Shown here in pieces: positions 15,549 through 22,964 of a stretch of DNA of 64,000 nt; within the stretch, counting starts at the first letter, position 1; every line of letters starts with the position of its first letter. The translations under genes and the position numbers were made by a program. The notes under the pieces are model-generated. The model did not search any database and was not told where the DNA came from. It saw nothing but the letters and a program-made list of their open reading frames with translations. Origin of the DNA: Flavobacteriales bacterium (lineage in GTDB: Bacteria; Bacteroidota; Bacteroidia; Flavobacteriales_F; PHOS-HE28); NCBI GenBank assembly GCA_016705545.1, contig JADIYA010000001.1:248001-312000 (forward strand). The letters are read 5' to 3'.

Positions 15549-17032
15549 AGCATGACGGATTCATGAGCGAATTCTTTCGCGACCAGATCGGCCACGACTT
15601 GCCCGCTTATGATTGCGGGAGGCACGCCGGGGCCAGGCACGGTGAGCTGTCCGGTGTAGTAAAGGCCTTCCACCTTTCGGCTCTTCATGCTGGGGCGCAA
15701 AGGGCCGGTCTGCATGATGGTGTTGGCCATGCCGTAGGCGTTGCCGCGGAACGCGTTGTAATCCGCCTTCAGGTCATTGATGCTATAACCGCGCTTGAGC
15801 ACGACATGCGGGCGCGGGTCGAAGCCAAGATGCTTGCCCAAGCGTTCCATCACGATGTGGTAGTAGCGCTCCCGGGTCTCCTCGCGGTCATCTAGGCCAG
15901 GTGCAATGGGGATTAGGACCACCATATTCTCCTTCCCTTCAGGCGCTACGCTGGGGTCGGTCTTGCTTGCGCAACTGGTGTAGAACAGGGGCTTGCTGGG
16001 CCAAGCAGGGTTGTCATAGATCTCCGCGCTGTGCCGGTCCAGCGACTCATCGAAAAAGAGCGTGTGGTGCTCCAGGTCGGGCAATCTGCGGTCGAAGCCG
16101 ATGTAGAACAGCAGACCGCTCGGCGCCATGGTGCGCTTGCTCCAGTAGTCCTCTTTGTAGCCGCGCGCATCTTTCGGCAACAATTCCTGATCAACATGGT
16201 GGTAATCGGCTCCAGCAACGACGATGTCGGCCTTGAGCACACCGTCGATTGTTTCTACGCCGACGGCCTTTCCGTTCTCCACCAAGATCCGCTTCACCGG
16301 AGAGCTGCACCTGATGCTGGCGCCTTGCTTCTCGGCCACGCGTACGAAGGCCTCCACCACCTTGCCCATGCCGCCCATGGGATACCAGGTTCCAAGCTCC
16401 ATGTCAGCGTAGTTCATCAGGCTGTAGAGCGCGGGCGTGTTCTGCGGCGCTGCGCCGAGGAAGAGCACTGGGAACTCCATCAGCAGGCGCAGACGCTCAT
16501 CGGTGAAGTGCGCCTGAACATGCTTGCGCAGGCTGCGGAACACTTTGGTCTTCAACAGGCCGCCAATGAGGCCGGGGTGCATGTACTCGCCCCAACTCAA
16601 CGACGGGCGGTATACCAGCTCGCCCATGCCGAGGTCGTACTTCAACTTGGCCTCAGCGAGGAAGCGGTCGAGTTGCTCGCCAGCCCCCTTCTCTTTCGTG
16701 TCGAAGAATGCCCGTAGCGCGATCGGGTCAGCTGGCAGGCGCCATTTCTCGCCCGGACCGAAGACCACGCTGTAACTCGGATCCAGTCGAACGAGGTCGT
16801 AGTGGTCCGATGCGCGCTCGCCGAAGGAAGCAAAGAACCGCTCGAACACCTCGGGCATCCAGTAGAAACTCGGGCCCATGTCGAATGTGAAACCGCCTTC
16901 GTTCCAAGTGCGCGCCCGCCCACCCGGTTGAGCGTTCTTCTCCAGGACTGTCACACGGAAGCCTTTACGCCCTAGTGATGCGGCAGCTGCCAATCCGGCG
17001 AAGCCGGAACCGATGACCACAACGTGCTTCAT
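15545..17032 (-). CDS. crtI: Phytoene desaturase
   Basis: 495 aa. FAD oxidoreductase that introduces the conjugated double bonds turning phytoene into neurosporene or lycopene. N-terminal dinucleotide motif 'VVIGSGFAGLAAAASLGRKG', a typical 'EKNAQPGGRARTW' segment, and the C-terminal carotenoid-desaturase signature 'GLYYTGQLTVPGPGVPPAIISG'. It begins 1 nt after the ECF sigma gene stop and is the first enzyme of the operon. Confidence 0.95.
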   Translation of the reverse strand: MKHVVVIGSGFAGLAAAASLGRKGFRVTVLEKNAQPGGRARTWNEGGFTFDMGPSFYWMPEVFERFFASFGERASDHYDLVRLDPSYSVVFGPGEKWRLPADPIALRAFFDTKEKGAGEQLDRFLAEAKLKYDLGMGELVYRPSLSWGEYMHPGLIGGLLKTKVFRSLRKHVQAHFTDERLRLLMEFPVLFLGAAPQNTPALYSLMNYADMELGTWYPMGGMGKVVEAFVRVAEKQGASIRCSSPVKRILVENGKAVGVETIDGVLKADIVVAGADYHHVDQELLPKDARGYKEDYWSKRTMAPSGLLFYIGFDRRLPDLEHHTLFFDESLDRHSAEIYDNPAWPSKPLFYTSCASKTDPSVAPEGKENMVVLIPIAPGLDDREETRERYYHIVMERLGKHLGFDPRPHVVLKRGYSINDLKADYNAFRGNAYGMANTIMQTGPLRPSMKSRKVEGLYYTGQLTVPGPGVPPAIISGQVVADLVAKEFAHESVML

Positions 17033-17033
17033 C

Positions 17034-17543
17034 TCAATTCTGGACGTTCTTGTCCGTAAGCATCTCCTGCAAACGCTGGCGCGCTTGATGTATGCGGCTT
17101 TTCACGGTTCCGATGGGAATGCCCATGTACTCGGCAATCTCATGGTACTTATAGCCCTCGTGGTGCATGATGAAGGGCGTGCGGAAGGCCTCATCCAAGC
17201 GTTCCAAGCTACGGTCAATCTCGCTTCGCTTCACGTTGGCCTCCACGGATGCCGGCGTCTGCACGCGGCTCACCACTTCCCGCTCACGCTCCACCGAGTC
17301 TAAAAGCACGCGCGTACGCTTATTGCGCCGATGACCGTTGATGAAGGTGTTCTTCACGATCGTGTACACCCACGCCTTGAAGTTGGTGTTATCGCGGAAC
17401 TTGTCGCGGAAGGTGATGGCCCGGAGCATGCTCTCCTGAACCAGGTCAAGCGCGTTATCGCGGTCCTTGGTGAGGCCTAAGGCGAAGTAGTACAACTGCT
17501 GCCGCAGGCTCAGAAGCTGGTGGTTGAACTCGAGGGTTGACAT
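17034..17543 (-). CDS. ECF sigma factor heading the carotenoid operon
   Basis: 169 aa. Region 2 (~20-90) with 'ALDLVQESMLRAI' and 'NFKAWVYTIVKNTFINGHRR'; region 4 (~115-165) with 'HEGYKYHEIAEYMGIPIGTVKSRIHQARQRL' helix-turn-helix. It lacks the extra domains of group 1-3 sigmas. No anti-sigma gene is adjacent, unlike the two other ECF genes in this window. As first gene of a crt operon it resembles CarQ-type control in myxobacteria in layout only; autoregulation of its own operon is a natural inference. Confidence 0.92.
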   Translation of the reverse strand: MSTLEFNHQLLSLRQQLYYFALGLTKDRDNALDLVQESMLRAITFRDKFRDNTNFKAWVYTIVKNTFINGHRRNKRTRVLLDSVEREREVVSRVQTPASVEANVKRSEIDRSLERLDEAFRTPFIMHHEGYKYHEIAEYMGIPIGTVKSRIHQARQRLQEMLTDKNVQN

Positions 17544-17620
17544 GATTTTGTTCAGTGTTATGTTCTAATGACTGGACAAAAGAACAACAAGTTGTCTAAT
17601 GTTTCTGCAGCTTCATTGAA
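17544..17620 (-). promoter_or_regulatory. AT-rich control region upstream of the sigma/crt operon
   Basis: In sharp contrast to the flanking genes this stretch is AT-rich. It has two direct repeats of TCTAATG (17564-17570 and 17595-17601), starts 31 bp apart, about three helical turns. An inverted repeat GTTCT/AGAAC brackets 17562-17585, and a GACAA/TTGTC pair lies at 17575-17597. A TTTTG box and a weak TAACACTG element could form a promoter. No intergenic gene is seen from 17544 to 17771. Confidence 0.45.
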
Positions 17621-17690
17621 CATTATTTTCTCACCTGTATGCACATAAGCGCCATGTATCTGATATTCATAGATTTATGAGATATGTTAA

Positions 17691-17722
17691 TGCGGCTTCG
17701 AGCTAACTCGAAGGTTGCCGCA
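17691..17722 (-). terminator. Hairpin, possible terminator of the upstream membrane-protein gene
   Basis: TGCGGC and TTCGAG (17691-17702) pair with CTCGAA (17707-17712) and GCCGCA (17717-17722) around a CTAA loop, with a 4-nt bulge. It is followed on the minus strand by TTAACAT, a weak T-tract. Confidence 0.4.
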
Positions 17723-17771
17723 TACACCTGGAAGGTGGTTCTCCGGATTGGATTCGAGTCAATAAGCGCTC

Positions 17772-19322
17772 CTAAGGCTGCACGAACAAGAGAGCGTCGC
17801 CTGATTCTGCAGCCCGATGCCAGGCACTGACCTGCTCCAAGGTGCTGGTGGTACAGCTATCGGGTGACTCGGCCGGCGACTTCCAGAAGAACACATGAGT
17901 GATGGGAACACCGGTCAAGCGCTCGTACTCCCGCACCCTCACGCATGGCGCGTTACTCGTGGCAAAATCGCCGATACCGAGCGGAAGCGACTCCGGGCGC
18001 CATTGCACGGGCGAAAAGGGCGCGAGCGCAACGAAGTTGTCGAGCACCGTGGCGTTGCGCGTGGCCGCGATGTAGCTGCTCAAGTTGCTATGCACCCAAT
18101 TGCCACTGTAATTCAAGGGGAGCACAACAGCAGCATCACCGATCGGCGCTGCGACCTCAAGCAAGGCCGTGGCCTCGCTCGAAAGCGCTCGTGCGGTGCG
18201 CGCCTGCAATGTGGTGTGCCAAATGTCTCCGGCGATCACGATTGTCACCGTAACGAGTGCAAGTGTTCCGTGCGCACCGGAAGCCGTGATTGCCAACGAG
18301 ACCAAAAGCATGAAGAAGAGAAGCGCGCGGGGTGAGGCGCTGCTGCCACCGGCGGCCACATCGGGCAGCACAAGGAATGCGACCAACGCGCACGCAGCGA
18401 GCAGAAGCCACGTGCGTACGGCCCAGTCCTTCTTCCAACCACCGATGAGCAGCCATGCCCCCAAGAACGCCACTGGCGCAGCCGTCATGGCCGATGCATA
18501 GAATTCGCCGTCGACGCCCAACGCATTGTACGCCCTGCCATTCACCAGCCATGCCAACCGATCATCAAGAGGCACCCACGTAGCTCCTCCACGTGCCGTC
18601 GGGTGCATGAGCCAGTAGGCTAGCGAGAGGCAGATTCCCGGCACGGCGGCCAGGACCGCGATTCGCAGCCCAGACAGACCACTGCCCCCCTCGCCGCGAT
18701 CACGCAGCAACAGGATCAAAGCAACACAAGCCCCTGCGGCCATGAAGCTGGTCAGGTGGGTGAAGAACAGAAGGGTAAGGATCAGTGCCATTCGCGTCGG
18801 GTATCCCCGCGCCGAGACAAAAGGCTGGTGCCAGGCGTGATGCAGCGCCATGAGCAGGAGCGGCAGGCTGAGGCTGAAATTGATGAAGCCCATAGCCACG
18901 GCATAATGCAGAAGGAAGGGCATGGCCAAGAAGCTGAGCCACGGACGCTCCGGCGCCAGTGATACCGCCAGCCGGCGGTAACTCCACGCCACAGCAATCA
19001 CGGCCAACGAGAAAACGGCCTTTTCCGCGACCCATGCAGGGGCCACAGACATCACGGCGGCCATGATCACCGGCCCGGTCCAATAGGGCTCCGGCCAGGT
19101 GTGCAGGGCGAAGAAGCGGCCGGTGAACTCGTCGCCGCGCACCAGATCAAGCAGGATGCGCGCGTTGGCGAGGTGGCAGGGCCCATCGACGGTGACGAAC
19201 CAGGCGCTTCCCCAGATCGGCCACAAATGGAGCGCCGCCAACAGCCAGTACAGAAGTTTGGCACCCGCTCCTGCACGCATGTCCGAAAGGAAAGAAAAAG
19301 CCACGGCCATCGCAGGCTCCAA
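17772..19322 (-). CDS. Polytopic membrane protein, possible GT-C-type glycosyltransferase
   Basis: 516 aa with about ten hydrophobic helices. An early loop carries 'FVTVDGPCHLANA' (residues ~42-54), like the acidic D-x-x-H loop seen in some GT-C membrane glycosyltransferases and related proteins, which use polyprenyl-linked sugars. A soluble C-terminal part (~380-516) contains 'AVVLPLNYSGNWVHSNLSSYIAA'. I cannot assign a substrate. The first Met (19322) is kept, but Met5 (19310) is just as possible. It is alone, between the tRNA-Val promoter region and the crt control region. Confidence 0.75.
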   Translation of the reverse strand: MEPAMAVAFSFLSDMRAGAGAKLLYWLLAALHLWPIWGSAWFVTVDGPCHLANARILLDLVRGDEFTGRFFALHTWPEPYWTGPVIMAAVMSVAPAWVAEKAVFSLAVIAVAWSYRRLAVSLAPERPWLSFLAMPFLLHYAVAMGFINFSLSLPLLLMALHHAWHQPFVSARGYPTRMALILTLLFFTHLTSFMAAGACVALILLLRDRGEGGSGLSGLRIAVLAAVPGICLSLAYWLMHPTARGGATWVPLDDRLAWLVNGRAYNALGVDGEFYASAMTAAPVAFLGAWLLIGGWKKDWAVRTWLLLAACALVAFLVLPDVAAGGSSASPRALLFFMLLVSLAITASGAHGTLALVTVTIVIAGDIWHTTLQARTARALSSEATALLEVAAPIGDAAVVLPLNYSGNWVHSNLSSYIAATRNATVLDNFVALAPFSPVQWRPESLPLGIGDFATSNAPCVRVREYERLTGVPITHVFFWKSPAESPDSCTTSTLEQVSAWHRAAESGDALLFVQP

Positions 19323-19362
19323 GCTCCTGCCGGCGCCACTGTCCCTGAAAAAAACGTCCGGC

Positions 19363-19370
19363 TATATTTG
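19363..19370 (+). promoter_or_regulatory. -7 element for the tRNA-Val pair
   Basis: TATATTTG, exact TAnnTTTG, followed by CGCCCCC; it lies 65 nt before the first tRNA-Val. Confidence 0.6.
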
Positions 19371-19435
19371 CGCCCCCTTCACCGGGTCGGGCCCTTAGGT
19401 ATTCGGGCCTTGTTCTTTGGAAGTCGTTGCATAAT

Positions 19436-19513
19436 GGAGGCATAGCTCAGCTGGTTCAGAGCATCTGCCTTACAAGCAGAGGGTCGCTGGTTCGAATCCG
19501 GCTGCCTCCACCA
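19436..19513 (+). tRNA. tRNA-Val (anticodon TAC), CCA encoded
   Basis: Acceptor stem GGAGGCA/TGCCTCC, discriminator A at 19510, and CCA at 19511-19513. The anticodon stem TCTGC/GCAGA encloses CTTACAA, giving TAC for valine. The T-arm has GGTTCGAATCC. Confidence 0.96.
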
Positions 19514-19553
19514 AATCGCCTGTCGCTTTCGGCAAGCCAACGATGATCGCTTC

Positions 19554-19628
19554 GGGATGTTAGCTCAGCTGGTTTAGAGCGCATGCTTCACACGCATGAG
19601 GTCACTGGTTCGAATCCAGTACGTCCCA
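19554..19628 (+). tRNA. tRNA-Val (anticodon CAC)
   Basis: Acceptor stem GGGATGT/ACGTCCC with one G-T pair, discriminator A at 19628. The anticodon stem CATGC/GCATG encloses TTCACAC, giving CAC. CCA is not encoded (ACT follows), unlike its neighbour 40 nt upstream. The two are likely one transcript. Confidence 0.95.
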
Positions 19629-19632
19629 CTGC

Positions 19633-19662
19633 AGAAAGCCTTGGCGAAAGCCGAGGCTTTCT
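19633..19662 (+). terminator. Terminator between tRNA-Val and folC
   Basis: A 13-bp stem with one G-T pair (19633-19645 with 19650-19662) closes a GAAA tetraloop. It lies between convergent units and can serve both strands. Confidence 0.75.
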
Positions 19663-19665
19663 CGT

Positions 19666-20886
19666 TCACAGCGCCTCCGCCACTACGAATACGCTACCGG
19701 TCACCAGCACCAAATCATGCTCGGCAGCCGCCTCCCGGGCGGCCGCCAGCGCTTCCCGCACGCTGCCGTGCGATGTACCCCACAAGCCGAAGAGCTCCCC
19801 CTTCATGCGCAGCGCATCGGCATCCAGGCCGCGTGGGATATCCGCTTTGCAAAAGTGGTAGCGCGCACCTTTGGGCAATAGGCGCAACACAGCGTCAATG
19901 TCCTTGTCATTCACCATGCCCAGCACGATTCGGAGGCGGTTGAAGCCGGTGGTCGCCAACAGTGCATTCACCACGCCCATGCCATCCACGTTGTGGGCCA
20001 CATCGGCGATGGTGAGCGGAGCTTGGCCGATCACTTCCCAGCGGCCGCGCAGGCCGGTGTTCGCAACCACCTTGCTGAAGCCCTTGGCAATGGAGTCTTC
20101 GTCGATTGACCAGCCACGCTCGCGAAGGCCATGGAGCGCAGCCCGGGCAGTGCGCGCGTTCCGCTCTTGGTGCGCGCCATGCAGGCCGATCGCGTATGGC
20201 AACGGAATGCCGTGATCCGCGAACGCGATTGAGGAGCGCCCTTCTTCGGCTTTCCGACGGAACACCTCCCGCACTCCGCCCTCTGCTTCACCGACCACCA
20301 CCGGGATCCCCGGCTTGATGATGCCCGCTTTCTCCGCAGCGATCTTCTCCAGCGTATCGCCGAGGAACTGCATGTGGTCCCAACCGATGTTGGTGATCAC
20401 GCTCACCTCGGGCGCCACTACGTTGGTGCTGTCGAGCCGGCCGCCCATGCCCGTCTCGATTACAGCGATATCGACCTGCTGCTCCCGGAACCACCACAGC
20501 GCGAAAGCCACGCCCCATTCGAAGAACGAGGGCTCGATCGGCTCGAACGCATCGCGGTGCTGCTCAACGAAGCGAACCACCTCCTCTTCCCTTACGGTAG
20601 CACCGTTCACGCGGAATCGCTCCCGGAAGTCCTTGAGGTGCGGTGAAGTGTGCAGGCCGACCTTGTAACCGGCCTCCTGCAGCGCACTCGCCATGAAAGA
20701 GCACGTGCTGCCTTTGCCGTTGGTGCCGGCCACATGCACGCACTTCAGCCCGCGCTCGGGATGGCCCAAGGCCTCCATGAGCGCGTGCGTGTTGCTGAGA
20801 TCGGCCTTGTATGCCGCCGCACCGATGCGCTGGTACATGGGCAGCTTCGCGTAGAGGTACGCCAGCGTGTCCGCGTAGGTCAGCAT
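19666..20886 (-). CDS. folC: Bifunctional folylpolyglutamate/dihydrofolate synthase
   Basis: 406 aa. ATP-dependent ligase that adds glutamate to dihydropteroate and folates in the cytoplasm. The Mur-ligase P-loop 'HVAGTNGKGST' is at ~51-61, the 'GMGGRLDSTN' and 'NIGWDHMQFLG' motifs follow, and the C-terminal domain contains 'IADVAHNVDG'. The ATG at 20886 is chosen; the frame can be extended only to a TTG at 20895. It follows the TonB-like gene by 39 nt. Confidence 0.94.
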   Translation of the reverse strand: MLTYADTLAYLYAKLPMYQRIGAAAYKADLSNTHALMEALGHPERGLKCVHVAGTNGKGSTCSFMASALQEAGYKVGLHTSPHLKDFRERFRVNGATVREEEVVRFVEQHRDAFEPIEPSFFEWGVAFALWWFREQQVDIAVIETGMGGRLDSTNVVAPEVSVITNIGWDHMQFLGDTLEKIAAEKAGIIKPGIPVVVGEAEGGVREVFRRKAEEGRSSIAFADHGIPLPYAIGLHGAHQERNARTARAALHGLRERGWSIDEDSIAKGFSKVVANTGLRGRWEVIGQAPLTIADVAHNVDGMGVVNALLATTGFNRLRIVLGMVNDKDIDAVLRLLPKGARYHFCKADIPRGLDADALRMKGELFGLWGTSHGSVREALAAAREAAAEHDLVLVTGSVFVVAEAL

Positions 20887-20895
20887 AACCACCAA

Positions 20896-20925
20896 TGGAC
20901 GCGGATGAACACGGATGTTGACGCG
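20896..20925. repeat. Short period-10 repeat between folC and the TonB-like gene
   Basis: Three 10-base units (TGGACGCGGA, TGAACACGGA, TGTTGACGCG), the first two sharing seven of ten bases. They fill the space between the folC start and the end of the tonB-like gene. The GATGAACACGGATG phrasing resembles dispersed intergenic repeats I have seen in unrelated genomes (from memory, not checked). Confidence 0.4.
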
Positions 20926-21681
20926 CTACTCCAGCTCGAAGATGAAGACCAGCAAGCCCATCTGCTCGGCAGGGCCATCAGCACGCGCTGAAAAGGTGCA
21001 TTGCAGGGCACCCTTCTTGGCGATGTTGAAGAGCACAGAGCTGGTAGTGGTGCTCTTATCCAGGTTCTGCGATACGCGCGTCACCTTGCCGTCGCGGTCC
21101 ACCCAGATGTTCAAGGCCACCTTGCCACCCTCGCTGGGCTTGTCGGTGATGTTCGGCCCGCGCATCAGGCCGCGGCCTTCCAACTTGCCTTCAAAGCCGC
21201 TCCCTTTGAAGTCGCCGCTGCCGCCACCACCAGGCTTGCTGCTGTTGCTGTTGTTGCCGCCCGGATTCGGGTCGTTGCTATCGCTGGGATTGCCGCTCGG
21301 GTTGAACAGTGAATTCGGATTGGGCTTGGGCGGCTTGGGTGTTTCGGGCTTCGGATTCGGCTTGGGATTCGGTTTCACCGGCTTGGGCGTCTCAACAGGA
21401 CTATCATCCTCGGTGGCCACTTCTTCCGGATCGCTCGTGGAGGGCGATGGCACGGCGGATTCCTGCGGCGCACCTGGCGTGGGTGACGGGTCGCCGCCGC
21501 TAAGTCCGCCCGCGCTCTCGAAGACGAGTTCGATCATCTCCTCCTGCGGAAGCGGATTGGGCTGCGTGAGGCCGAAATAGAGGAAGAGCAGGAAGGCGAT
21601 GGCGTGAATGACCACCGTAGCAATGATGCCAGCGCGGCGGTCCCGGTCCTGCTCCTGGTGCTGTGCGGCGATGGTGCTCAT
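20926..21681 (-). CDS. TonB-like energy transducer
   Basis: 251 aa from the ATG at 21681 (the frame extends only to a TTG at 21711). Topology fits TonB: a short cytoplasmic head, one membrane helix at ~20-40 ('IIATVVIHAIAFLLFLYFGL'), a Pro/Lys/Glu-rich periplasmic spacer with PKPNPKPNPKP units, a Gly/Asn/Ser-rich stretch, and a C-terminal domain with 'ALNIWVDRDGKVTRVSQNL'. It would carry proton-motive energy from ExbB/ExbD to outer-membrane receptors. It follows exbD by 127 nt, a gap holding a 16-bp palindrome. Confidence 0.85.
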   Translation of the reverse strand: MSTIAAQHQEQDRDRRAGIIATVVIHAIAFLLFLYFGLTQPNPLPQEEMIELVFESAGGLSGGDPSPTPGAPQESAVPSPSTSDPEEVATEDDSPVETPKPVKPNPKPNPKPETPKPPKPNPNSLFNPSGNPSDSNDPNPGGNNSNSSKPGGGGSGDFKGSGFEGKLEGRGLMRGPNITDKPSEGGKVALNIWVDRDGKVTRVSQNLDKSTTTSSVLFNIAKKGALQCTFSARADGPAEQMGLLVFIFELE

Positions 21682-21790
21682 GGCCTGTTGGTGTTTCTGA
21701 TCGCGTGCCAAATCAATCCTCGTTCGCCGCTGGCTCGGTGGGCCTGATCATGTGCCAGGCCCGTTGTTGGCCATGCCCATTTTCAGGCGG

Positions 21791-21806
21791 GCGGACAATT
21801 GTCCGC
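21791..21806. repeat. Perfect 16-bp palindrome
   Basis: GCGGACAATTGTCCGC in the exbD-tonB gap, just after the exbD stop on the minus strand. It could fold as a hairpin in RNA or be bound as a dimer site in DNA. Confidence 0.6.
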
Positions 21807-21808
21807 TC

Positions 21809-22204
21809 CTACTCGGGTTTGGTTGCCAGGATGATCTTCCACTTGTTGCGCTTGGCGATGTCGAGCACACTTACGGTGATGCCGGTGGGCACGCTCTGGT
21901 CCACGTGCATCACCACGGCTTGATCCGCTGGGTGCTTGCTCATTTCGTCCTTCAGTACCCCTTCGAGGTCCGCCGGTTCGATCATGCGGTTGTTCACGCT
22001 GTAGTGCTGCTCGGCGTCGATCCGAACCGCCACCTTGGGCTTCTCTTTGGTCTTGTTGGCGCTCTTCGGAAGGTCCACGGGCAGGGCATACGGGCTCACC
22101 AGCGTGCTCACGATCACGAAGAAGATGAGCAGCAGGAAGACCAAGTCGGTCATGGAGCTCATGCTGAAGCCCGCATCGACCTTATGTGTGCTGCGCAGGC
22201 CCAT
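21809..22204 (-). CDS. exbD: ExbD/TolR family protein
   Basis: 131 aa. Single N-terminal membrane helix 'MTDLVFLLLIFFVIVSTLV' with the conserved Asp that carries protons, then a periplasmic domain ('VAVRIDAEQHYSVNN'). It partners ExbB in the proton channel that energises TonB. It begins 1 nt after the exbB-like gene ends. Confidence 0.93.
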   Translation of the reverse strand: MGLRSTHKVDAGFSMSSMTDLVFLLLIFFVIVSTLVSPYALPVDLPKSANKTKEKPKVAVRIDAEQHYSVNNRMIEPADLEGVLKDEMSKHPADQAVVMHVDQSVPTGITVSVLDIAKRNKWKIILATKPE

Positions 22205-22205
22205 G

Positions 22206-22919
22206 TTACTTGGCGGGTGATTCGAGCACGTCCATGAAGGCGATCGTGGTGGCTTCCATCTTCTGCACCACCTTGTTCACGCGGGCGGTGAGCGTGTTGT
22301 AGGCCACGTAGGCAATGATGCCGATCACGAGACCGGCCACGGTGGTGACCATGGCCTGCATGATGCCGCCGCTGAGCTGGGCGATCTCCACCCCCGCGCC
22401 GCTGATCTTCATGGTGTGGAAGGTGATGATCATGCCGATCACGGTGCCGAGGAAGCCGATCATGGGCGCGGCACCGGAGATGGTGGCCAGCACGGGCAGG
22501 CCCTTCTCCAACTGGTAGATCTCGAGCTTGCCGGCGTTCTCGATGCTCACTTCGATGTCCTTCAGCGGCTTGCCCACTCGGCTCAGGCCCTTGTCGAGCA
22601 TGCGCGCCACCGGAGTGCTGGTCTGCGCACAGAGGTTCCGGGCGCTGTCGATCTTGCCTTCATGCACATAGTCGCGGATCTTGTTCATGAAATCCTTGTC
22701 CTCACGGAGCGCGCGGCGTATGGCCATGGAGCGCTCGATGATGAGGTAGATGGCGATCAGGCTCATGATGCCGAGCGGCCCCATGATGTACCAGCCGCCA
22801 TCTACGATGAGCTGCCAGATGGAAATGGTCTCAATGACGGGTTCGACCGGTGCGGCTGCGCTGGTCTGTTCCAGGACCTCGCGGGCCTGTTCGATCTGCG
22901 TGAAGAGCGGGAAGTGCAT
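22206..22919 (-). CDS. exbB: ExbB/TolQ/MotA family proton channel protein
   Basis: 237 aa. Three membrane helices: 'GWYIMGPLGIMSLIAIYLII' (~39-58), then two near the C-terminus ('VLATISGAAPMIGFLGTVIGMIITF' and 'MVTTVAGLVIGIIAYVAYNTL') that carry the Gly-rich and Thr-containing channel signature. With ExbD it forms the inner-membrane motor. It is head of the exbB-exbD-tonB-folC run. Confidence 0.93.
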   Translation of the reverse strand: MHFPLFTQIEQAREVLEQTSAAAPVEPVIETISIWQLIVDGGWYIMGPLGIMSLIAIYLIIERSMAIRRALREDKDFMNKIRDYVHEGKIDSARNLCAQTSTPVARMLDKGLSRVGKPLKDIEVSIENAGKLEIYQLEKGLPVLATISGAAPMIGFLGTVIGMIITFHTMKISGAGVEIAQLSGGIMQAMVTTVAGLVIGIIAYVAYNTLTARVNKVVQKMEATTIAFMDVLESPAK

Positions 22920-22964
22920 GGTGTAGGGTTGTGATGGAACGGCGCGTGGCCGTGCTGAAGTATA

